A stretch of 21,335 nucleotides of DNA from positions 1 to 21,335 of the forward strand of contig JAEDFA010000035.1 of NCBI GenBank assembly GCA_016293005.1. The letters run 5' to 3'. This document shows positions 1-8,000 of this stretch, in pieces. A program made the position numbers and the translations under genes. Numbering within the stretch: the first letter of the stretch is position 1; each line of letters starts with the position of its first letter. The notes beneath the pieces are model-generated. The model ran no database searches, was not told where the DNA came from, and was given only the letters and a program-made list of their open reading frames with translations. The DNA comes from Treponema sp. (lineage in GTDB: Bacteria > Spirochaetota > Spirochaetia > Treponematales > Treponemataceae).

Positions 1-1749
1 ATTGCCTTAATATCTTTTTATTTTCTTCTATGTGGAATAAGAGGTAGCATTCAAGATAGAATAGATTTATTTAAAAATTTTTCTTTTGATACTATAAAAT
101 TTATACTAAAGACAATGATTTATTTTATTTTTACAATACTATTTATGTCTTTTTTAGGTCATAATTTAAAAATAAATTTAATCCAAAAAAATAAGGCTAA
201 GATTTATTTTTTAATCATTGCATGGTTATTGTATTTTTGTTCATTAAGTTTGCTCATTTTGAAAAAGTGGGCATTAAATCGTTTTCCAATTGATAATCCT
301 GAAACAGTTTATTTTGTGTTGGGGAATCCAAAAGAATTATCAGGTTTTGATAAATCAATTTTATTTGAATTAGCTTATATTGAAGTTTTAATATTTTTAA
401 TTTCGTTATTATTTTTTATTTTTATATTTTTGTATGAAAAACGAGAGAGAATTTCATGTTTTTCAATAAAGATCAAAAAGGTTATATATATAAATATAAA
501 TGTGGTGTATTTTATTTTTCAATTATTTATGTTATTTGTTGTCTTTGTAGATTTATATCATGATTTAAATATTAAAGATTATTTATTAGTCATAAAAAAT
601 TTTAAAACACCGTTGGAAGATTCAGATTTTTATATTTCCGAATATATAAAGCCAGAATATGGAAAAATTGTATTTCCCAAAAATAAAAAAAATCTAATTT
701 TAATATTCATGGAATCAATGGAATCGTCTTATGCAGATGAAGAAAATGGAGGTTTATTGCAGGAAAATCTTATTCCGAATCTTACTAATTTAGCTTCTGG
801 AAATGTTAATTTTTCAAGTACAGAAAAATTAGGTGGTGGAATTGATTTGGCTGGAACGGGGTGGACTGTAGCTGCGTTATTATCAAAATTAGGAGGACTG
901 CCTTTTAATTTAGTTGGTGATGAAAATTTAAATAGAAATGTTTTTTTACCTGGTGCTATTATATTGACAGATATACTTAATTTTAATGGTTATAAACAAC
1001 TTTTTATTTTTGGAAGTGATAAACATTTTGCTGGCAGGGATTCACTTTTGGAAAATCATGGAAATGTTGAAATTCATGATATAAATTGGTATAAAAGAAA
1101 ATCAATGTTGCCACAAAATTATTCTGTTTTCTGGGGATTTGAAGATAAAAAATTGTTTGAATTTGCAAAATATGAATTAATGACACTTCAGGAATCTTCT
1201 CCTTTTATGTTAGGGCTTCTTACTGTCGATACTCATATGCCGACGGGTTATCAGTGTGATTTATGTCCTGCTGAAAATGATATGCCAATAAAAAGGTCAA
1301 TACGTTGTGCTGATTTTCAAATTTCAAATTTTATACAATGGTGTAAAGAACAGGTTTGGTATAAAGATACAGTAATTATTATATTAGGCGACCATCTGTT
1401 TATGGCAACAGAAAAAACAAATCCATTTAGTGATGATTCATTTATTGCATTTCACAGGCTAAAGAGTGATTTATGTACTATGTATGAAAATCCGCGACGC
1501 TGGTTAAATATTTTCATAAATTCTATTCCTCAAAAAGAGAACTTTTCAGAAAAACAAAGGAAATTTTCATCTTTTGATATTTTTCCGTCTATTTTGGCAT
1601 CAATTGGTTGTGATATACAAAATGATAGATTAGGATTCGGTACAAACCTTTTTAGTTCAAAAAAAACTTTATTGGAAAGGTATTCTGAAGAATATATAAA
1701 TACACAAATTATGAAGCGTAATTTACAATATGAAAATTTGACAAAGTAA
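1..1749 (+). CDS. OpgB/MdoB-like membrane phosphoglycerol transferase (sulfatase fold), 5' end outside window
   Basis: The frame is open from base 1, so the gene is cut by the left edge. The first ATG at 115 has no good ribosome site, and the 38 codons before it encode more hydrophobic sequence. Four membrane segments follow, then an extracytoplasmic alkaline-phosphatase/sulfatase-like domain. Visible landmarks, numbered from the ATG at 115, are the metal-binding Glu200 in IFMESMESS, the probable nucleophile Thr251 in AGTGWTVAA, His374 in TVDTH, and Asp426-His427 in LGDH. From memory, the order and wording (GTxxTIAG, FAGRD, TVDTH, WYKDTVIIILGDH) match E. coli OpgB, which moves phosphoglycerol from phosphatidylglycerol to periplasmic glucans. 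This protein stops after the catalytic domain and lacks the long C-terminal part of the E. coli enzyme. The acceptor here is unknown and could be a glycolipid or surface glycan. Leucine codons are mostly TTA, unlike the CTT-rich neighbours, which hints at transfer. Confidence 0.85.
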   Translation: MALISFYFLLCGIRGSIQDRIDLFKNFSFDTIKFILKTMIYFIFTILFMSFLGHNLKINLIQKNKAKIYFLIIAWLLYFCSLSLLILKKWALNRFPIDNPETVYFVLGNPKELSGFDKSILFELAYIEVLIFLISLLFFIFIFLYEKRERISCFSIKIKKVIYININVVYFIFQLFMLFVVFVDLYHDLNIKDYLLVIKNFKTPLEDSDFYISEYIKPEYGKIVFPKNKKNLILIFMESMESSYADEENGGLLQENLIPNLTNLASGNVNFSSTEKLGGGIDLAGTGWTVAALLSKLGGLPFNLVGDENLNRNVFLPGAIILTDILNFNGYKQLFIFGSDKHFAGRDSLLENHGNVEIHDINWYKRKSMLPQNYSVFWGFEDKKLFEFAKYELMTLQESSPFMLGLLTVDTHMPTGYQCDLCPAENDMPIKRSIRCADFQISNFIQWCKEQVWYKDTVIIILGDHLFMATEKTNPFSDDSFIAFHRLKSDLCTMYENPRRWLNIFINSIPQKENFSEKQRKFSSFDIFPSILASIGCDIQNDRLGFGTNLFSSKKTLLERYSEEYINTQIMKRNLQYENLTK

Positions 1750-1846
1750 TTTTCACTCTTTCATTTCTCTAAGTCCGCTGTTTTATGAATGAATTTCTCA
1801 ATCCGATTTTTTAGCCTTTAAAAATTTGTTAATAAAAATAAAAAAT

Positions 1847-1874
1847 TTGACAATTTCAAATTGTGAAATATAAT
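1847..1874 (+). promoter_or_regulatory. Sigma-70 promoter of the sugar ABC importer operon
   Basis: TTGACA at 1847-1852 and TATAAT at 1869-1874 are both perfect consensus hexamers, with a 16-base spacer. Transcription would start near 1881, leaving a leader of about 28 bases that carries GGAGGA just before the ATG at 1909. The spacer is itself palindromic (see the separate operator entry). Bases 1750-1846 show no clear hairpin terminator for the upstream gene. Confidence 0.8.
1851..1869. promoter_or_regulatory. Candidate operator: inverted repeats inside the promoter spacer
   Basis: ATTTCA (1853-1858) and TGAAAT (1864-1869) form a perfect inverted repeat around AATTG. An overlapping palindrome, CAATTT-C-AAATTG, spans 1851-1863. 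Both lie between the -35 and -10 boxes, where a bound repressor would block polymerase. AT-rich sequence produces such repeats by chance, and no regulator gene is adjacent, so the role is inferred. Confidence 0.4.
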
Positions 1875-1908
1875 TTTACATAGTGATAAATATTTTCGGA
1901 GGAAAATA

Positions 1909-3189
1909 ATGAAAAAAACAGTTTTAAAAGTTTGTGCAGCAGTGATGATTGCTTCTGCATTTGTTGGTTGTTCTAAAAAAAATGGAACAAATAATTCAGC
2001 AGGCGGAGAAAAAGTTAAGCTTGAATTGTATTATTACAAGCAGGAAAACGATGAAGGATTAAAGAATATTGTAAAAAAATTCGAATCTGAAAATCCAAAC
2101 ATTTCTATTGATATGCTCATCATTCCAAATGATGCAGATGCTCAGATGTCGGCACGAGCAGAACAAGGTGACCTTCCAGATATTCTTCAGATGCAGTCAT
2201 ATTCACGCGTTACAGAATACGCTTCAAAAGGTTATTTGAAAGATCTTTCAAAAGAAGATTGTATGAAAAATGTACTTCCATCAAGTCTTCCAGCTGGTTC
2301 TTACAATGGAAAACAGTATGCTCTTCCAATGGATTATGCCGGAATCGGTATTATTTATAACAAAGAAATTTTTAAATCAGTTGGAATCGATGCTCCTGAA
2401 ACTTTTGAAGATCTTGCAGATGTATGCGATGCTTTAAAAGAAGCAGGTTATGTTCCGTTTGCAGGACTTTTAAAAGAAAACTGGTCAGTAGGACATTTCA
2501 TTACTCTTGTTCACACAGCACTTCTTTCAGAAAAAGGTATTGAACCAGCTTCATTCATTGACAGCATGAATAAAGGCAAAGCTTCTTACGGCGATATTGA
2601 TACAGACAAGCTCTTTAAAATCATGGATTTTTACAAAAACAACATGAATAAAAATGCTTCAGAAATGGGCGGAAACGAACAGCAGCAGTCATTTGCAAAA
2701 GGTGAAGCAGCTATGATGGTTCAGGGATTGTGGTCATATATTGATGCTAAAAAATTCAATGCAAATCTTGATGCAGGTTTTGTTCCATTCCCGGTATTTG
2801 AAGATGCTTCTAAAAACAAATTCTATGCTGATGTAGATTCAACATTCGGAATTTCTTCTCAGTCTTCTCCAGAAAAACAGGCTGCAGCAGTTAAATTCTT
2901 AAACTGGCTTTCTTCAGATGAAGGAAAAGCTCTTTGGGTTTCAGAATATAAACTTACACATTCATTCCGCGACGGAGAATTCTCTTCACTTGGAACTCCT
3001 TATGCAGATCTTATGAATTCTGTTGCAGAAAAAGGTTCTTATTGCTGGGCATTCTCTCAGTATCCTTCAGAAGTATTCGAAGATGCTTGTAAAAACGGTG
3101 CTCAAAAATACATGATGAATAAAGCAAACTCATCTGATGTTATCAAAGGAATTGACGAAAGATGGGCATTGGTAGCAGGAAATAAATAA
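1909..3189 (+). CDS. Carbohydrate ABC transporter substrate-binding lipoprotein (family 1)
   Basis: This is the extracytoplasmic receptor of a sugar importer. A lipoprotein signal peptide has the basic start MKKTVLK, a hydrophobic stretch and the lipobox AFVGC with Cys21 as the likely lipidation site. The mature part has the usual SBP_bac_1/8 layout: an N-terminal lobe (KLELYYYKQEN, FESENPNISIDM), the GDLPDILQM region near residue 85, the YALPMDYAGIGIIYNKEIF hinge stretch, and WLSSDEGKALW near the C-terminus. The length of 426 residues is normal for the family. A strong GGAGGA ribosome site precedes the ATG, and the gene is first in an operon with two permeases. The sugar cannot be read from sequence; oligosaccharide or glucoside binding is typical of this group. 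Confidence 0.92.
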   Translation: MKKTVLKVCAAVMIASAFVGCSKKNGTNNSAGGEKVKLELYYYKQENDEGLKNIVKKFESENPNISIDMLIIPNDADAQMSARAEQGDLPDILQMQSYSRVTEYASKGYLKDLSKEDCMKNVLPSSLPAGSYNGKQYALPMDYAGIGIIYNKEIFKSVGIDAPETFEDLADVCDALKEAGYVPFAGLLKENWSVGHFITLVHTALLSEKGIEPASFIDSMNKGKASYGDIDTDKLFKIMDFYKNNMNKNASEMGGNEQQQSFAKGEAAMMVQGLWSYIDAKKFNANLDAGFVPFPVFEDASKNKFYADVDSTFGISSQSSPEKQAAAVKFLNWLSSDEGKALWVSEYKLTHSFRDGEFSSLGTPYADLMNSVAEKGSYCWAFSQYPSEVFEDACKNGAQKYMMNKANSSDVIKGIDERWALVAGNK

Positions 3190-3206
3190 ATTTAAAAAAT
3201 AATCAG

Positions 3207-3242
3207 ACTGCTCCGTTTTTTATAAAATGGGGCAGTTTTTTT
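3207..3242 (+). terminator. Intergenic hairpin with T-run between binding protein and permeases
   Basis: ACTGCTCCGTTTT (from 3207) pairs with AAAATGGGGCAGT (to 3236) across a short loop, giving about 13 pairs including G-T pairs. It is followed directly by a run of seven Ts. It looks like an intrinsic terminator and lies between genes of one functional unit. Partial read-through would therefore yield more binding protein than permease, a common arrangement for ABC importers. Confidence 0.8.
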
Positions 3243-3257
3243 CACTTTGGGGCAATA

Positions 3258-4814
3258 ATGGTAGAATCAAAAGTTAAGAGAGTTTCATATTTTGTTGCAT
3301 TTGTAACTCCGTGTATTATTTTATATCTTGTATTTTTTATTTTTCCCTTTTTGCGGGGAATCGGTATATCATTTACAAACTGGGACGGTCTTACTCCAAA
3401 GACTCCTATTTCTCTTGAAAAAAATGAATTTGAATCAAAAATCCTGTTTAATAAAAATTTAAGTCAAAAAGACAGAAATTTTATTCAGGGAATTTATACT
3501 TTAAATGACGACAATGAATATCACCGTGAATCTATAAACGGTTTCACTAAATATAAGCTGGAATCTCTTATAAGAAAAACTGATTATGTTGCTGAAAAAA
3601 ACAAATTTGTAGGTCTTGATAATTACAAAAAAATCTTTACTGGAAATGTTTCAAAAGATTTTTATCCTTCAAGAACTGATGTTTATAAATTTAATAAATC
3701 ATCAGATCTTCCTGTTGACATTGAGCAGGAAGATTTTGAAAAAAATATTTTAAAGCATGCAAAAAATGATTCTGAAGCATTAAAACTTTTGAATGAAGCG
3801 TATGTTTTAAAAACAAAAAGAAAATCTGATTCAAAGCGCGAGTATTATGAATATTCGCTTACGGATAATTATAAAAAATCTGTGATGCGCAACACGCTTT
3901 ACAATCTTCCTGAAGTAAAAGATCAGAATCTTCTTTCAAAAAACGATGTCAGAGCTTTTTTAACTTCACTTGAAAATGCTTCAATTGAATATGATTCTAT
4001 AAAAATTGAACAGCTTTCTGCTTATTTTTGTTCTGATTTTGCTTTGTCCGAAGAATCTCAAAAAGTAGTTTTGAATGTTTCTGATTCAATTTATAAAATA
4101 GCAGAATTAAAAGAACTTCTTTCCGATATTTATCGCGTTACAAATTATAATATGGGTGTAATCGGCTTTACGCTGTTTTTTGCAGTTTTTTCTGTAATCG
4201 GAATAAATGTTCTTGCTTTTCTTTTAGCTCTTGCTCTTGACACAGGAATTAAAGGTCAGAAAATTTTAAGGACGGTGTTCTTTCTTCCAAATGTTCTTTC
4301 AATGGTAATCGTTGCTTTAATCTGGTCAATGCTTTTTTCTCAGCTTCTTCCAAAAATTACAGGTGTTGAAAAATGGATTACTGATGCGGCAAAAACACCA
4401 TGGCTTTTGGTTCTTGTTGCAACTTGGCAGGGAGCCGGTTATTACATGATTGTATACCTTGCAGGTCTTCAGAATATTCCGACTGATGTAATCGAAGCCG
4501 GAAAAATCGATGGTGCCACTGGTTTTCAGCGTTTCAGATATATTACTCTTCCAATGATGTTGCCTTCAGTTACGATTTCACTCTTTTTGACTATTGCAAA
4601 TGCACTTAAGAGTTTCGACTTGATTTATGCGATGATAGGGCAGACTGGTTATTCAACTGGAACTGTTCCGTTTGTAATGGATATTTATTTTAATGCGTTC
4701 TCGTTAAAACAGGCGGGGCTGGCAAATGCCAAAGCAATGCTTTTGTTCCTTGTAATAGTTATCATTACTGGAATTCAGCTTGTTGTAATGAAGAGAAAAG
4801 AGGTTGATGCGTAA
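3258..4814 (+). CDS. MalF-type sugar ABC permease with greatly enlarged external loop
   Basis: This is the inner-membrane subunit of the importer. The first membrane helix is at about residues 9-33. The remaining helices start near residue 299 (GVIGFTLFFAVFSVIGINVL) and run to the end. The cytoplasmic EAA coupling loop is clear: VIEAGKIDGATGFQRFRYI followed by TLP. Members of this family are usually about 290-310 residues, but this one is 518. The extra length falls between helix 1 and the next helix, roughly residues 36-298, on either side of the conserved FVGLDNYKKIF segment. That loop is outside the membrane and sits where MalF has its P2 loop, which contacts the binding protein. The ribosome site is weak (a GGGG run about 8 bases before the ATG). 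The gene overlaps the next one by one base. Confidence 0.88.
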   Translation: MVESKVKRVSYFVAFVTPCIILYLVFFIFPFLRGIGISFTNWDGLTPKTPISLEKNEFESKILFNKNLSQKDRNFIQGIYTLNDDNEYHRESINGFTKYKLESLIRKTDYVAEKNKFVGLDNYKKIFTGNVSKDFYPSRTDVYKFNKSSDLPVDIEQEDFEKNILKHAKNDSEALKLLNEAYVLKTKRKSDSKREYYEYSLTDNYKKSVMRNTLYNLPEVKDQNLLSKNDVRAFLTSLENASIEYDSIKIEQLSAYFCSDFALSEESQKVVLNVSDSIYKIAELKELLSDIYRVTNYNMGVIGFTLFFAVFSVIGINVLAFLLALALDTGIKGQKILRTVFFLPNVLSMVIVALIWSMLFSQLLPKITGVEKWITDAAKTPWLLVLVATWQGAGYYMIVYLAGLQNIPTDVIEAGKIDGATGFQRFRYITLPMMLPSVTISLFLTIANALKSFDLIYAMIGQTGYSTGTVPFVMDIYFNAFSLKQAGLANAKAMLLFLVIVIITGIQLVVMKRKEVDA

Positions 4815-5749
4815 TGAATGAAAAAATTATAAATAATAGTGAATCAATAAATGAAGAAGAGTCAAAAAAATGTGGATTTTTTTCGTCTGTAAAAAAATGG
4901 TTTTTAAAGCCTCAGACAATCGGGCATAAAAAGGCTTGTTTGCTTGCTGTGCTGATTGTTTTTGCTTTTTTCTTCATATATCCTATGGTTTTTGTTGTAA
5001 TAAATTCTTTCAGACCGAATCAGGATATTATTTTAAATCCAGGCGGACTTCCTTCTTCTGCTGCATTTCAAAAATTCGGATTTTCTTTTTTCGACAATTA
5101 TATTCAGGCGTTTACAGAGATGAATTTCGTAAAAGTATTTTTTAATACGCTTTTAGTTACCGTCTGCGGAACAATCGGAATTCTTCTGTTTTCTTCGATG
5201 TGTGCTTATGGACTTGTAAGAAGCAATTCAAAAATTTCATGGATTTTATACGGATTTTTTGCGTTCAGTATTGTAATTCCGTTTCAGATAATCATGGTTC
5301 CAATTGGGGGACTTGCAAGTGACCTTCATCTTATGAGTGTCTATGGTCTTATTCCGATGTATTGGGGTTTAGGCTGTCCGCAGGCGATTTTTATGTTTCA
5401 CGGATTTATAAAAAGTGTTCCTCGAGAACTTGAAGAAAGTGCTGCAATGGATGGTGCCGGAAAATTTTATACATTTTTTGTGATTGTAATTCCGCTTATC
5501 AAAACTATTATCGCTACGATTGCCGTAATTGATGCGTTGTGGTTGTGGAATGACTTTTTGCTTCCGACGATTGTTGCAAAGCAGGGAACAATTCAACTTG
5601 CCCAGATGAGGTTTAACGGTCAGTTTATGAACGATTACGGACCTATGTGTGCAAGTCTTACGATTTCTGCAATTCCAATTATCGTATTCTATCTGTTTCT
5701 TCAAAAATACATCATAAAAGGAATTGCGGCAGGCGCTGTGAAAGGATAG
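4814..5749 (+). CDS. MalG-type sugar ABC permease
   Basis: This is the second permease of the sugar importer, 311 residues. An N-terminal cytoplasmic tail of about 40 charged residues precedes helix 1 (ACLLAVLIVFAFFFIYPMVF). The EAA coupling motif is RELEESAAMDGAGKFYTFF followed by VIVIPL. The C-terminal end IIKGIAAGAVKG is typical of MalG-like proteins. Its ATG shares one base with the TAA stop of the upstream permease, so translation is probably coupled. AGAGG upstream in the preceding gene can serve as ribosome site. No ATPase gene follows. A shared MsmK/UgpC-type ATPase elsewhere in the genome is the usual solution and is inferred here. The gene ends one base from the stop of the convergent OmpA-domain gene. 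Confidence 0.9.
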   Translation: MNEKIINNSESINEEESKKCGFFSSVKKWFLKPQTIGHKKACLLAVLIVFAFFFIYPMVFVVINSFRPNQDIILNPGGLPSSAAFQKFGFSFFDNYIQAFTEMNFVKVFFNTLLVTVCGTIGILLFSSMCAYGLVRSNSKISWILYGFFAFSIVIPFQIIMVPIGGLASDLHLMSVYGLIPMYWGLGCPQAIFMFHGFIKSVPRELEESAAMDGAGKFYTFFVIVIPLIKTIIATIAVIDALWLWNDFLLPTIVAKQGTIQLAQMRFNGQFMNDYGPMCASLTISAIPIIVFYLFLQKYIIKGIAAGAVKG

Positions 5750-5750
5750 G

Positions 5751-7076
5751 TTACCAGTCTCTTTGAATATAAGTTGCTCTTGGGCGGGCGGTAATATCTA
5801 CTCTTCGGTTTTGAGCGCGACCTTCTTCTGTTGCGTTTGTTGCAACTGGTTTTGTTCCGCCGTAACCTTTGTATGTAAAAAGTTCTTTTGGAATTCCTTC
5901 ATCAATAAGTGCGTTCATTACGGTTCTTGTTCTTTCTATAGAAAGGTTCATTTGTCCTACAGGTTTTCCGACATCTGCTGTATGCCCTTCGACAAGAATC
6001 GTAAATTCGTTGTTTTTGATGATTTCTGAAAGAGTGCGTGCAATTTTTTCGATTCTAGGTTGTTCTTCTGGAAGAAGTACAGGAGAATCTGGAATGAATT
6101 TTAAATTTACGCTGAATACAATTCCCGAAGGACCGTCTGAAATTTCGATGTCAATTTTGTTGTCAAAATAGTATTTTTTTATTTCGCGGTAAAGTGTATA
6201 GTAATCTTTGTTCTTTTCAGGAACTTTTACATCGTAGACAAGATTTTCTTTATCAAGGAGAACGATAACTTTTCCTTGTTTTAAAAGCTCTATGTTTTCA
6301 GGTACAGAAAGAATTTTCAGCGCGTCTTTTTTTGATATTACAGGATCAGTTCTGTTGCGTCCGAAAACTTTTTTTGCTTTTATATAAAGCGGAACATTTC
6401 CGATTCTGTTTTCGTATTCTGAAAGGTCGTTTGAATAATGAAACTGAACCATTCCCTGCAAATGAATCAGGTCTTTTTCGCAGAAATTTTTTTCATAGAT
6501 TAAAGACATTTCATCGTCCCAGATTTTCGGGAAAAATGAAGGATAAACTGCACTTTTTACATATTCGCCGTGAACAGGATAAACGCCTCTTGCGTCAATT
6601 ATAATTCCTGAAAATTTTTTAGACGGAACGGTTTCAAGGCTTTCTTCCGGGCTGTAGGCGTTTTTGTGTTTTGTCATTAAAGAGGCAATGTCGTTTAGAT
6701 TGATTTTGTTTTGGGTTGAAATAGTTTTTCCGTCGAGGCTGAAAGTGTTTGCGCTCTGTTTTCCGCTTTCGATTATTTCTGTTATCTGCTTTAATGTTAT
6801 ATTCTGGCTTAAAACCGAATCGTCAAGGCTTTCTGTATTATCGACAAAAAGTGTGAGAATAAACGGCTTTATGAGAACAGGCTTTTTTGTTGAGATTATG
6901 CTGGTGGCGATTGATTTTCCGGCTGGCATTGAAAGGTTTGCTTTGTTTACATCAAGGTAGATGTCAGATGTAAAAAGATTTTTTGTCCAGTCGACATGGC
7001 TTTTTACTTCCATTATTTGTGAAAAAGATTTTAAACAGATTGCGAGGAAAATAATTTTAAAAAGATTTTTTTTCAT
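5751..7076 (-). CDS. Secreted protein with C-terminal OmpA (peptidoglycan-binding) domain
   Basis: A 441-residue exported protein. A signal peptide of about 19-20 residues (MKKNLFKIIFLAICLKSFSQ) has no lipobox cysteine. Residues about 20-318 form a region I do not recognise, with no clear beta-barrel pattern. Residues about 319-432 are an OmpA/MotB-type domain that binds peptidoglycan. It is recognised by TILVEGHTADVG, NLSIERTRTVMNAL, YKGYGGTKPVA and GRAQNRRVDI. The layout of unknown modules followed by an OmpA domain recalls T. pallidum Tp0624, but that link is from memory and unproven. A strong AAGGTGG ribosome site precedes the ATG. The gene is last in a minus-strand cassette, 36 bases after the lytic transglycosylase, which suggests a role at the peptidoglycan layer. 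Confidence 0.88.
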   Translation of the reverse strand: MKKNLFKIIFLAICLKSFSQIMEVKSHVDWTKNLFTSDIYLDVNKANLSMPAGKSIATSIISTKKPVLIKPFILTLFVDNTESLDDSVLSQNITLKQITEIIESGKQSANTFSLDGKTISTQNKINLNDIASLMTKHKNAYSPEESLETVPSKKFSGIIIDARGVYPVHGEYVKSAVYPSFFPKIWDDEMSLIYEKNFCEKDLIHLQGMVQFHYSNDLSEYENRIGNVPLYIKAKKVFGRNRTDPVISKKDALKILSVPENIELLKQGKVIVLLDKENLVYDVKVPEKNKDYYTLYREIKKYYFDNKIDIEISDGPSGIVFSVNLKFIPDSPVLLPEEQPRIEKIARTLSEIIKNNEFTILVEGHTADVGKPVGQMNLSIERTRTVMNALIDEGIPKELFTYKGYGGTKPVATNATEEGRAQNRRVDITARPRATYIQRDW

Positions 7077-7112
7077 AAGAAACCACCTTTTTAATCATCG
7101 GAATAAAAAAAA

Positions 7113-8000
7113 TTAATTTAAGTTTTCAAGTGCGTATTCGGCAGTTTTTTTCATTTTTGCAGGAAGCCTGATTTTGTATTTTGTGTAAGGTGGAGTTACT
7201 CCTTTTATGAGACTTAAATTTAAGTTTAAAAGTGTCTGTTCATCGAGCCTCATTTCGTAGGCAAGGTCTTTAAGATTTACGCTTGTTGTTACTGTTATGT
7301 AGTCAAAATCATCTGTGGGATAATCTTTTGTTTTACCAAGATAATTTCTTGCAGTCGGAAAATAAAATCCGTAAAATTCCTGATTTTCGCATATATCGGC
7401 GATGGCGAGAAGTTTTTGAAAATATGAAGAAGCCTGTGAACTTAAAAGATTGTTTTCAACAAGATACCAGAAATCTTTTTTTTCTGACTTTTTCAAGGTT
7501 CTTGAAAGAGAGCCTGCACCGCAGTTGTAAGCGGTTATTGCAAGAGGCCAGTCTTTGAACATCTTGTAGTTGTCCTGAAGTTTTGAAAGGGCAGCCTGCG
7601 TTGAATACCATGGATCTTTTCGTTCATCGATATATTCGTTGCATGTAAGAAAAGGTTTGACGCTGTTGAGCATGAACTGCCACATTCCAAGTGCTCCGGA
7701 AGAAGATTTTGCATTAGGATTGTAATTTGATTCAACAAGAGGAAGGTATTCGATGTATGAAGGCATATTGCGTTTTTCTAGTTCCCTTCTTACATAAATT
7801 CTTAAAAATTCTGCATCATTTAAAATGTCACAAAGCCAAGTGTAATGAGTTGTCGTGTATTTTTTTTTTAATGTGATGACAGACGGTTTTTCGCTTCCAA
7901 GAAAAGTGTAGTCGTTTTTTTTATGTTTTAATTCTTGAGAAAAAAGTGAAAGCGAAGATAAAATTGCATAAGACAGAAAAAAAACTTTTATTTTATTCAT
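7113..8000 (-). CDS. Periplasmic lytic transglycosylase (SLT domain) with C-terminal LysM-like domain
   Basis: The enzyme would cleave the glycan strands of peptidoglycan. A signal peptide ends near residue 22 (SLSLFSQ). The SLT fold follows, with catalytic Glu90 in YLPLVESNYNP, the SSGALGMWQFM segment, and the later AITAYNCGAGSLSRTL motif that are hallmarks of MltD/Slt-type enzymes. Residues about 230-287 (DYITVTTSVNLKDLAYEMRL, then LNLNLSLIKG and YKIRLPA) look like a LysM peptidoglycan-binding repeat. The 295 residues fit a short MltD-like enzyme. Its ATG shares one base with the TAA of the upstream lipoprotein gene, so the two are probably translated together. GGTGA upstream may act as ribosome site. 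Confidence 0.9.
   Translation of the reverse strand: MNKIKVFFLSYAILSSLSLFSQELKHKKNDYTFLGSEKPSVITLKKKYTTTHYTWLCDILNDAEFLRIYVRRELEKRNMPSYIEYLPLVESNYNPNAKSSSGALGMWQFMLNSVKPFLTCNEYIDERKDPWYSTQAALSKLQDNYKMFKDWPLAITAYNCGAGSLSRTLKKSEKKDFWYLVENNLLSSQASSYFQKLLAIADICENQEFYGFYFPTARNYLGKTKDYPTDDFDYITVTTSVNLKDLAYEMRLDEQTLLNLNLSLIKGVTPPYTKYKIRLPAKMKKTAEYALENLN

Noticed and set aside
5369..5704. 111-residue open frame on the minus strand inside the MalG-like gene
   Set aside because: It is a shadow of the permease frame, basic and low in recognisable structure, with no ribosome site or family resemblance.
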